In this document: positions 1 to 5,656 of the stretch, one piece after another
How the letters are laid out: the number at the start of each line of letters is the position of its first letter
How positions within the stretch are numbered: position 1 is the first letter of the stretch
Assembly (NCBI GenBank): GCA_900553675.1
Contig: USEH01000114.1
Span: 1 to 6,820 of the forward strand
Direction of reading: 5' to 3'
Length of the DNA: 6,820 bases
From: an uncultured Ruminococcus sp.
Lineage (GTDB): Bacteria > Bacillota > Clostridia > Oscillospirales > Ruminococcaceae
Program-made: the position numbers and the translations under genes
Notes under the pieces: model-generated
What the model was told of the DNA's origin: nothing
The model's database searches: none
Seen by the model: the letters and a program-made list of their open reading frames with translations, nothing else

Positions 1-1379
1 TCCTCACTGCTTCTGATGTATGCCAGCGGATATGCCTGTTTTTTGGCATAAATAAACTCGATCTCTCCCTTGCTCTGCAATGCCTTATGTGCCTGTCTTA
101 AGGCGATCAGACGTTTGACTTCACTCCGCAGGGATGTCTCATCTTCCATCTGCGCTCTGGCATTTGGTCTGTCATCACTCTTATCCAATGGAATATAAAG
201 CAGTTCCGGTTTGGAACTTCCAAAACCGGCATTTAACGAATCATCCCACTGCATTGGGGAACGGGAGCCGGTTCTTCCAAACCCTCCCTCTACTGAAGTC
301 AGCCCTTCCACATAACGCATACCGATCTCATCTCCATAGTAGATAAACGGCGCTCCCGGCATCGTTAAAAGGAAGGCGAATGCGACCTTTTGTTTTTCGC
401 CTTTTATAGTTCTTGCCAGTCTGTCCATATCGTGATTGCCGGAGGGTATGCAGATAAGCCCCTTTTTCTCGCTCTTGGCATAATTCTCGATATATTTGGA
501 GACAAACTCGGAAACGTCGCCCTTGCCGCGTGATGAAAAGAAAGGCTCAGCGCAGCGGAAAAGGTCGTTATAATGTGAGGGACCAAAGTGCAGTAAAAAG
601 TCCATGTGGAATCCGCCCTGCAAGGATTTATCAGGCTCGCCCCATTCCGAAACCATTGCCGCTTCGGGAAACTCGCGGTTCAGAAATTCTCTCACGTTCT
701 GCCAGAGCTTTATTGTTCCCTTGCCGTCTTCATCGTGCTTTACAAGCGAGCCTGCCATGTCCACGCGGAAGCCGTCGCAGCCCATTTTCAGCCAGAACCG
801 CATAATGTTTTTAAGCTCATCTAAAGTCGCCTTTGGTCCTTCGTCGTCCGGCGACTGCTGCCAAGGTCTGTCACACTTATAAAAGCCGTAATTAAGGGCA
901 GGCTGATGTGAGAAGAAGTTGACCGCACACACACCGTCTCTGTCAGAGATTCCCTTTATCGAGCCCATTCCGGCGGGCTCCTCCCAGATGCTGTCCGTCC
1001 AGACATAGCGGTCGGTGTACTCGTTCCTTTCCGCCTTCATAGACTCTCTGAACCACTTATGGTCAACCGAGGTGTGCCCCGGGACAAGATCTAAAAGAAT
1101 GTGCATATCCCGCTTGTGGACTTCTTTGAACAGCCTTTTCAGGTCTTCGTTGCTGCCGTATCTGGGAGCTGCCTTGTAGTAATCCGAGACGTCATATCCC
1201 GCATCACCGAACGGAGACTCAAAGCAGGGGTTCATCCAGATTGCGTTGCAGCCAAGCTCTTTTATGTAGTCAAGGCTTTGTATAATACCCTCAAAGTCGC
1301 CGATACCGTCGGCGTTGGTGTCCTTAAAGGACTGCGGATAAATCTCGTAAAAAACAGCGTTGTCTAACCACTTTGGCAT
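1..1379 (-). CDS. GH13 alpha-glucosidase-like enzyme (3' end cut by window edge)
   Basis: Retaining alpha-glycoside hydrolase of the GH13 (alpha-amylase) family, probably acting in the cytoplasm on short alpha-glucosides because there is no signal peptide. The frame is open for 459 codons and leaves the window without a stop; relatives usually have about 500 to 560 residues, so most of the (beta/alpha)8 barrel is here and the C-terminal beta domain is cut. The N-terminus carries WLDNAVFYEIYPQSF and the DADG-type loop NADGIGDF (about 22-29). Region I is DLVPGHTS (97-104, Gly where most GH13 enzymes have Asn). Region II is GFRVDMA with nucleophile D207, region III is VSEWGEP with acid/base E245, and region IV is GNHD with D317. 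YYGDEIG (347-353) and RSPMQWDD follow. The start has an AAAAGGAG site 8 bases upstream. It is second in an operon behind the GH30 gene. Codon use changes at about residue 340. The exact substrate (isomaltose, maltose, sucrose or other) cannot be read from the sequence. Confidence 0.9.
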   Translation of the reverse strand, partial: MPKWLDNAVFYEIYPQSFKDTNADGIGDFEGIIQSLDYIKELGCNAIWMNPCFESPFGDAGYDVSDYYKAAPRYGSNEDLKRLFKEVHKRDMHILLDLVPGHTSVDHKWFRESMKAERNEYTDRYVWTDSIWEEPAGMGSIKGISDRDGVCAVNFFSHQPALNYGFYKCDRPWQQSPDDEGPKATLDELKNIMRFWLKMGCDGFRVDMAGSLVKHDEDGKGTIKLWQNVREFLNREFPEAAMVSEWGEPDKSLQGGFHMDFLLHFGPSHYNDLFRCAEPFFSSRGKGDVSEFVSKYIENYAKSEKKGLICIPSGNHDMDRLARTIKGEKQKVAFAFLLTMPGAPFIYYGDEIGMRYVEGLTSVEGGFGRTGSRSPMQWDDSLNAGFGSSKPELLYIPLDKSDDRPNARAQMEDETSLRSEVKRLIALRQAHKALQSKGEIEFIYAKKQAYPLAYIRSSE

Positions 1380-1387
1380 AGCTTTGT

Positions 1388-1395
1388 CTCCTTTT
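1388..1395 (-). promoter_or_regulatory. RBS of the GH13 gene overlapping the GH30 stop codon
   Basis: AAAAGGAG on the minus strand, 8 bases before the GH13 ATG. Its first two bases lie inside the TAA stop of the GH30 gene. This favours translational coupling of the two genes and fixes the GH13 start. Confidence 0.75.
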
Positions 1396-3415
1396 ATTTC
1401 TGTGATGATTTGTAAAGACTTATCTCCGCGATGTTGCAAAGGTGCTCGCCTCCGCCTGTCGGGACATCATAGCGCAGATATCTGAAATTATAAGCTTTAT
1501 CTAAGAATACATAGTTGAAGCCGGATGTCGGAGCAGACGTCACCTCGTAAAGCTCCGTCCACTTTTTACCGTCCTTCGAGCCGTAGAACTTACCGCCGGT
1601 CATTCTGCCCTCAAAGCCGGTGCGCGGCGCATAGGCGATAACGTCAAACTCGGCAGTGTTGCCCCTGTCGATTTCCAGCCAGCCATCCTCAACGCCGTCG
1701 AAGAAGGTCAGAGTGTCGCCGTCAACCGCCTTGTCGGCAGTGTCCGCGCCGTTGTTCCAAGGAGTCGAGCCGGTTACGGTGGGATTATCCATCGGGACAG
1801 CTTCAAGGCTGATATCGCCCATCTCCACACCGCCGACAACATAGGTCGTGACGGACTGCGGCGCAAGCTCTGCTACAAAGCCCTTGCCGTAGGTGTAGAT
1901 GTCGTCAAGTTCCTGCCAATGCTCGCCCTGCTCCATCGTTCCGCTCGTGCGGTAAGCCCTGACGGTATCGCCCACCGTCTTCATCTGCGAAAGGCTGATG
2001 TTGGCGTTTTTAGGCTTATCCGACTTGTTCATAACCACTATTGAAAGCTCCTTGGTTTCGGGATTATACGCCGCAAGCGAATCCCCGCCGCAGTGGATAA
2101 TGGTAGAGCCGGGACGGATAAATCGTGAAAACTGACCAAAGGCATAGTACTTCTGGGTGAGGATTACATCTTTATTGTCGTGGTCGCACACAGCCGTTCC
2201 CCAGAAGCCGGCGGTAATGTCTATCATGCCCGAATCCTGCTTGCCGTTGTAGCCGTCCTTACTGATGTGCTTGTCGATTACCTGCCACAGCACCCATGCC
2301 GACGGCGAAAGCGCATTTATATCCGAGATTATCTTTTCGCTCAGCCAAAGTGCGGGACCCATTTCGCCATCGCAGACGGTGCCGTTGCCGTCAACCTCGC
2401 TCATCCACATATTAAAGCCTTCATCGCGGGCAAGCTGACCCAGCTCGCCTATTCTGGTCGGGTTATAGGTATGAGTGTTTATCCTGCCGATGGAAGCCTT
2501 TGCCTTATCGGAATAGCTCAGATACTCGTTGATTTGCAGCTCGGTGCTGGTTTCGTCGCTGGCGGAAACTATGACGTTGCCGAGGTCGTAGTTTTTCAGA
2601 GCGTCGTATGTAAGCTCGATGATATCCGACTGGCTCTTGCCCGCGTCGAAGTGGCAGCCCTCCTGCTTGTTGCTGCCGTACCACCAGAAGTTGGTGTTGG
2701 GCTCGTTCATCGGGGCAACGCTTGCAACGGTTATATCAAGCTTGTTTTGAATATAATCGGTGACGTGCGCAAGATACTCCGCAAATTCCTTGTAGCAATC
2801 GTCCTTAAGATTGTTGACGTTGCCGTCCCGTCCGCCGGAGGAGCATCCGCTGACCGTCATAAAGTAGGGCGGAGAGTTGGAAAAGACCTCAACCAAAGCG
2901 TTATCCCCTGCCGCCTTATAGGCACGCTTTAAGACGTTGAGCTGGTTTTTGTCAGCCTTGTAATCATACTCGTATTTCTGCTTTTTTTCGTTCCAATAGA
3001 GCCACCCGGGAACCTCGGAGTCGGTTCTTGTTATATGATTGTGCTCAGGATCGTCACCGCCGCCGATGTTATAGCGCATGATGTTGAGGCGCAGACCGTC
3101 TTCCCCGAAGAAAAGGTCAGCCGTCAGCTGAGCAAGCTTGTCGGAATAGCCGACTCGGTTTGCCCACCAGCAAAGGCTTGTTCCCCAGCCCTCAAATTTT
3201 CCGCCGTTCATCACGGAAGCGTTCAGCGGAGAAACGCTTATGGTTGTATCAATATTCACGTCTTCAGGCTTCACAATGTTTCTCTCCTCCATCGGCACGC
3301 TTTCGGGTGTTTTTTCGTTTTTGTTATTGCTGTCCTTCGCGCCGCAGCCGCTTGCCGAAATAAGGATACACGCGCAGAGTGCCAAGGAAACCGCTCTTTT
3401 AAATATCTGTTTCAT
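1394..3415 (-). CDS. GH30 lipoprotein, probable endo-beta-1,6-galactanase with F5/8C domain
   Basis: Predicted surface lipoprotein hydrolase of 673 residues. A positively charged hydrophobic leader ends in a lipobox ASG-C with the lipidated Cys at 24, followed by a polar linker (25-55). The GH30 (beta/alpha)8 domain covers about 60-400 with the flanking GH30 beta-sandwich to about 528. Visible motifs are FEGWGTSLCWWAN (74-86), NSPPYFMTVSG (180-190), PMNEPNTNFWW with acid/base E238, QEGCHF (251-256) and MSEVDG with nucleophile E340. The GWGTSLCWWA and NEP...QEGCHF combination resembles the endo-beta-1,6-galactanase group (GH30_5) more than the glucosylceramidase or xylanase groups, so side chains of type II arabinogalactan are the likely target. 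The subfamily call is by memory of motifs. Residues about 533-668 form an F5/8 type C (discoidin, CBM32-like) domain, probably for sugar binding. The start has GGAGGG 3 bases upstream and a consensus promoter further up; the stop abuts the GH13 RBS. Two catalytic Glu are intact. Confidence 0.88.
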   Translation of the reverse strand: MKQIFKRAVSLALCACILISASGCGAKDSNNKNEKTPESVPMEERNIVKPEDVNIDTTISVSPLNASVMNGGKFEGWGTSLCWWANRVGYSDKLAQLTADLFFGEDGLRLNIMRYNIGGGDDPEHNHITRTDSEVPGWLYWNEKKQKYEYDYKADKNQLNVLKRAYKAAGDNALVEVFSNSPPYFMTVSGCSSGGRDGNVNNLKDDCYKEFAEYLAHVTDYIQNKLDITVASVAPMNEPNTNFWWYGSNKQEGCHFDAGKSQSDIIELTYDALKNYDLGNVIVSASDETSTELQINEYLSYSDKAKASIGRINTHTYNPTRIGELGQLARDEGFNMWMSEVDGNGTVCDGEMGPALWLSEKIISDINALSPSAWVLWQVIDKHISKDGYNGKQDSGMIDITAGFWGTAVCDHDNKDVILTQKYYAFGQFSRFIRPGSTIIHCGGDSLAAYNPETKELSIVVMNKSDKPKNANISLSQMKTVGDTVRAYRTSGTMEQGEHWQELDDIYTYGKGFVAELAPQSVTTYVVGGVEMGDISLEAVPMDNPTVTGSTPWNNGADTADKAVDGDTLTFFDGVEDGWLEIDRGNTAEFDVIAYAPRTGFEGRMTGGKFYGSKDGKKWTELYEVTSAPTSGFNYVFLDKAYNFRYLRYDVPTGGGEHLCNIAEISLYKSSQK

Positions 3416-3444
3416 AATCCCTCCAAGTTTAATTATTTTGTATA

Positions 3445-3473
3445 ATTATAGCATTATGGAAGGCAAATATCAA
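3445..3473 (-). promoter_or_regulatory. sigma-A promoter of the GH30-GH13 operon
   Basis: On the minus strand a -35 box TTGATA (3468-3473) and a perfect -10 box TATAAT (3445-3450) are separated by exactly 17 bases. Transcription would start near 3438, giving a leader of about 22 bases that includes the GGAGGG ribosome site at 3419-3424. The -10 box sits in the palindrome TATAATTATA. No clear operator is seen; any sugar-responsive regulator site would have to overlap this short stretch. Confidence 0.8.
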
Positions 3474-3482
3474 GAGACTATA

Positions 3483-3517
3483 TAAAAAACAGCAGAATAT
3501 ATCAACCTCTGCTGTTT
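3483..3517 (-). terminator. Intrinsic terminator after ribU
   Basis: Perfect 10-bp stem (AAACAGCAGA at 3508-3517 and TCTGCTGTTT at 3487-3496 in minus-strand reading) with an 11-base loop, followed by a T run (six T at 3484-3489, partly inside the stem). It lies 20 bases after the ribU stop and about 10 bases before the -35 box of the GH30 operon, so it separates the two transcription units. Confidence 0.88.
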
Positions 3518-3537
3518 AATATGTTCATATAATTTAT

Positions 3538-4179
3538 CTATCTGTGATACAGCCTGCTTATCGGCTTATAAACGATATAGCAAAGGAAAGCTTCAAGAAT
3601 ACCCTTGCAGAATGTGAATGTCACGTTGAATATAAGCAAGCAGTTGAAAAGCGCGTTGTCGGTGGGAGCCGAAGCCGCCGCCGGAAGAATCGCCTTGTAC
3701 ATCTCTATTATAGAGTCCAGCGGGAGCTTGTATATAACCACATATGCAGGATATACAAAGAAGTAGTTGAGCGGCAGGCTGACTACAGACATCAGCAAGG
3801 CTCCGCAAAGGCTTGCGATTATCGCGCCGGTTCTGGTGTGCTTGAATTTATATATCAGACCCGCCGAAAATACGAACACAGACCCTAGAAGGAAGTTGCA
3901 CAGCTCGCCCACTCCCATTGATGTTCCGAAGGGAATGTGAATCAGATTTTTGATAAACTCAATAGCTATCCCCCACGTAGGACCCAGCACAAAGGTTCCT
4001 ATCAGCGCGGGGATGTCGGAAACGTCCAGCTTCACAAATGAAGGTATTATCGGCAGTGAGAACTCTAAAAACTGCAAAACGAATGCCACAGCCGAAAGCA
4101 TGGCACAGGCGGATATTGAGCGAATCGAGATTTTTTCGGTTTTACGGTCGTTTATACGGTCGTTTTTACGACTAGTCAT
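3538..4179 (-). CDS. ribU: RibU, ECF transporter substrate-binding (S) component for riboflavin
   Basis: Membrane S component that binds riboflavin and works with a shared ECF energy module (EcfA, EcfA', EcfT), not encoded in this window. The 213-residue protein has a very basic N-terminus (MTSRKND..., 1-20) and about six hydrophobic segments (roughly 23-45, 53-73, 92-112, 117-138, 139-151, 178-204). The RibU signature LDVSDIPALIGTFVLGP (51-67), followed by E-x-x-KN (74-78) and the G-x-GEL-x-NF stretch (89-96), is present. The start chosen has AAAGGAG 8 bases upstream and lies after the riboswitch terminator. An upstream in-frame ATG at 4237-4239 would put the first codons inside the terminator hairpin and lacks a ribosome site, so it is rejected. 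The FMN riboswitch directly upstream independently supports riboflavin as substrate and predicts shut-off when FMN is plentiful. A terminator follows the gene. Confidence 0.93.
   Translation of the reverse strand: MTSRKNDRINDRKTEKISIRSISACAMLSAVAFVLQFLEFSLPIIPSFVKLDVSDIPALIGTFVLGPTWGIAIEFIKNLIHIPFGTSMGVGELCNFLLGSVFVFSAGLIYKFKHTRTGAIIASLCGALLMSVVSLPLNYFFVYPAYVVIYKLPLDSIIEMYKAILPAAASAPTDNALFNCLLIFNVTFTFCKGILEAFLCYIVYKPISRLYHR
4143..4172 (-). repeat. Short tandem 12-bp repeat in the ribU 5' end
   Basis: On the plus strand two adjacent 12-base units, TACGGTCGTTTA (4143-4154) and TACGGTCGTTTT (4155-4166), differ by one base and are followed by a partial third unit TACGAC. The unit is four codons long and makes the N-DR-x repeats in the cytosolic basic N-terminus of RibU (residues 6-12), so copy changes would stay in frame. 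Confidence 0.6.
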
Positions 4180-4201
4180 ATCAAATACTCCTTTACAAAT
4201 G

Positions 4202-4229
4202 AAAAAGCCCGAAGCAATTGCTTCGGGCT
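4202..4229 (-). terminator. Riboswitch expression-platform terminator
   Basis: A 24-base perfect palindrome (4206-4229), with arms AGCCCGAAGCAA and TTGCTTCGGGCT, followed on the minus strand by five T (4202-4206, the first being the last base of the stem). It sits between the FMN aptamer and the ribU ribosome site, 22 bases before the start codon, which is the usual layout of a transcription-terminating FMN riboswitch. Confidence 0.9.
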
Positions 4230-4284
4230 GCATGCGCATAATCGCACAAATGCCTTGAACTCGGCGATTTATACGCCAAATTCA

Positions 4285-4400
4285 ATCTTCTCCCATCCAG
4301 ACTTTAACTGTCGGTTCCGGAATTGCACCGGTATCAAAAACAAATCATTGTTCGTCGCGGACTATACCGCCGATCGGGAATTTCACCCTACCCCGAAGAT
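4285..4400 (-). promoter_or_regulatory. FMN riboswitch (RFN element) aptamer
   Basis: The minus strand carries the conserved RFN blocks in order: CTTCGGGGTAGGGTGAAATT, CCCGATCGGCGGTATAGTCC, CGCGA, then after a variable arm GGTGCAATTCCGGAACCGAC, AGT and AGTCTGGATGGGAGAAGAT. The closing P1 stem is ATCTTC (4395-4400) with GAAGAT (4285-4290). The element binds FMN. With the terminator at 4202-4229 it should end transcription before ribU when FMN is high. It begins only 24 bases after the stop of the upstream gene, with no terminator and no convincing promoter between. Confidence 0.96.
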
Positions 4401-4424
4401 AAATATAAAATTTTGATAAGACGA

Positions 4425-4874
4425 TTACTCCTCGTCGCCTTCAATGCTTTCGATATCGAATTCCAGATGCTCACCGCAGTTGGGACATTCGATAGAACCT
4501 TCGTTTACCATTTCCTCGGTAAGCTCGATGGTGTCGCCGCAGTTGGGGCATACAGTCTCAAACTCGCAGCAGTCGTCGTCATCGCAGCAATCACAATCGC
4601 AGTCGCAATCATCATCGCAGCAGCAATCGTCATCTTCGTCGTCCTCATCGTCTTCACCGTAAAGGTCTTCCTCGATGTCGGAAACGTCCTCATCGATGGT
4701 TTCGCAGAACTCTACGATATCATCAACATCGGCATCTATTGTGTCAACGGTGGTGCATATCTCCTCTAAAAGCTCCTGCATTGCCTTTAAAACTCTGCCG
4801 GTAGGCTCGGAAGCGTCGATATTAAGACCGTCCATAAGACCCTTAAGATACTGCGCTTTTTCGGATAGAATCAT
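4425..4874 (-). CDS. CD1247-type acidic protein with Asp/Cys cluster and zinc-ribbon-like tail
   Basis: Conserved clostridial protein of unknown function; it resembles proteins annotated as CD1247 N-terminal domain-containing. In the 149 residues an N-terminal helical domain (about 1-70, MILSEKAQYLKGLMDGL...) with heptad-like acidic helices is followed by an almost pure Asp/Glu/Cys segment (74-104) holding ten Cys at 84-86, 90, 92, 94, 96, 97, 102 and 103. A CPNC-x17-CPNC module (Cys 109, 112, 130, 133) follows and looks like a zinc ribbon. There is no signal peptide or membrane segment. Metal binding is likely for the CPNC pairs (family inference) and possible for the cluster. I chose the ATG with AAAGGAG 7 bases upstream; the ATG 27 codons further up overlaps the end of efp and has no such site. 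The gene starts 28 bases after efp and lies just before the FMN riboswitch. Confidence 0.85.
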   Translation of the reverse strand: MILSEKAQYLKGLMDGLNIDASEPTGRVLKAMQELLEEICTTVDTIDADVDDIVEFCETIDEDVSDIEEDLYGEDDEDDEDDDCCCDDDCDCDCDCCDDDDCCEFETVCPNCGDTIELTEEMVNEGSIECPNCGEHLEFDIESIEGDEE

Positions 4875-4902
4875 AATGTTTCTCCTTTCAGGATAAAACC
4901 TA

Positions 4903-5463
4903 TCAGTTAGATCTCTGCATATACTCGCCGGTTCTGGTGTCGATTCTGATAACATCGCCTTCGTTGATGAACAGCGGAACCTTTATCTCAGCGCCGGTTT
5001 CGAGGGTTGCGGGCTTGGTTGCATTGGTTGCGGTGTTGCCTGCAAAGCCGGGGTCGGTCTGAGTAACGGTAAGGTCCACAAAGAAGGGAGGCTCAACGCC
5101 GAATACCTTGCCCTTATAGGAAAGGATGGTGCAGACCATGTTTTCCTTAACGAACTTGAAGTTGTCTCCAACGTCGTTAGGGCTTACGGGAATCTGCTCG
5201 TAGGTTTCGGAATCCATGAAGTAGTAAAGCTCGCCGTCGGTGTAGGAATACTCCATATCTCTTCTTTCAATAAAGGCTGTGGGGAATTTTGCGGTGGGGT
5301 TGTAGGACTTTTCAACAACAGAGCCTGTTAAAACGTTCTTGGTCTTGGTTCTTACAAACGCTGCTCCCTTACCGGGCTTAACGTGCTGGAACTCGATAAC
5401 CTGCATTACGTTGCCGTCCTCTTCAAATGTTACACCGTTTCTGAAATCACCTGCTGTGATCAT
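4903..5463 (-). CDS. efp: Translation elongation factor P
   Basis: EF-P binds the ribosome between the P and E sites and relieves stalling at consecutive prolines. The 186 residues match the usual length of about 185. Domain I (1-62) carries the tip loop VKPGKGAAF with K32, the residue that is modified in many bacteria (5-aminopentanolylation in Bacillus subtilis). The OB domain II follows to about 128. Domain III contains the EF-P signature [35 protein letters not shown] (about 136-169) and ends in [19 protein letters not shown] lies 10 bases before the ATG and a consensus promoter is about 110 bases upstream. Whether K32 is modified here cannot be told; no modification enzyme (EpmA/B, EarP or YmfI-like) is in the window. 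The upstream neighbour is an M24 Xaa-Pro peptidase, a long-known Firmicutes pairing. Confidence 0.97.
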   Translation of the reverse strand: MITAGDFRNGVTFEEDGNVMQVIEFQHVKPGKGAAFVRTKTKNVLTGSVVEKSYNPTAKFPTAFIERRDMEYSYTDGELYYFMDSETYEQIPVSPNDVGDNFKFVKENMVCTILSYKGKVFGVEPPFFVDLTVTQTDPGFAGNTATNATKPATLETGAEIKVPLFINEGDVIRIDTRTGEYMQRSN

Positions 5464-5487
5464 AAAATTGTGTCCTCCGTTTCTTTA

Positions 5488-5557
5488 GGGCAGCTTAATA
5501 TATGATCCGCCCATTTCAAATTTATTAGTTTTTTTGCCGCAGAGCTTATACCTGCGG
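5488..5557 (-). other. efp leader with two small hairpins
   Basis: The predicted efp leader starts near 5564 and is about 100 bases long. Its first hairpin pairs CCGCAG (5552-5557) with CTGCGG (5537-5542) around a 9-base loop. The second pairs GGGCGG (5507-5512) with CTGCCC (5488-5493), one pair being G-U, and ends 10 bases before the GGAGG site at 5474-5478. There is no T run after either, so they are not terminators. The first could protect the mRNA 5' end; both roles are inference. Confidence 0.4.
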
Positions 5558-5570
5558 AAGATTACATTCT

Positions 5571-5599
5571 ATTGTAACCTAAAATCGAAAATAATGCAA
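5571..5599 (-). promoter_or_regulatory. sigma-A promoter of efp
   Basis: Minus-strand -35 box TTGCAT (5594-5599), 17-base spacer and -10 box TACAAT (5571-5576). It lies in the 193-base gap between the peptidase and efp. No convincing terminator follows the peptidase, so efp may be made both from this promoter and by read-through. Confidence 0.78.
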
Positions 5600-5656
5600 G
5601 GGGTTTTAGCAAAGAAATGAATTTTTTATGCTATTTTTTATTCCTTATTCAAAAAA

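Noticed and set aside
2180..2932. Plus-strand open frame of 250 codons opposite the GH30 gene
   Set aside because: It lies wholly antisense to a clear GH30 catalytic domain, shows no recognisable motif, and follows from the GC-rich third positions of the real gene.
3035..3445. Plus-strand open frame of 136 codons over the GH30 5' end and promoter
   Set aside because: It is a shadow of the GH30 coding strand; its product is low in recognisable features and it runs through the GH30 promoter region.
4401..4460. Own promoter for the ribU riboswitch (AT-rich TATATT near 4403)
   Set aside because: No -35-like hexamer at 16 to 18 bases; the upstream gene's coding end occupies that region.
4561..4660. 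Repetitive cag/gtc/atc pattern as a CRISPR or DNA satellite
   Set aside because: It is explained by Asp (GAT/GAC) and Cys (TGC/TGT) codons in frame, with no regular spacer-repeat layout.
4323..4769. Plus-strand frame of 148 codons with a hydrophobic Ala/Ile/Val run
   Set aside because: The hydrophobic run is the antisense of the Asp/Cys codon repeats, and its start lies inside the FMN aptamer.
4872..4955. Longer start for the Asp/Cys protein (27 extra codons)
   Set aside because: The extension overlaps the efp 3' end, lacks a ribosome site, and the internal ATG has an ideal AAAGGAG at 7 bases.
5600..5656. Intrinsic terminator after the peptidase gene
   Set aside because: Only AT-rich weak pairing (AGCA with TGCT far apart) and scattered T runs; no stable GC stem followed by a T tract.
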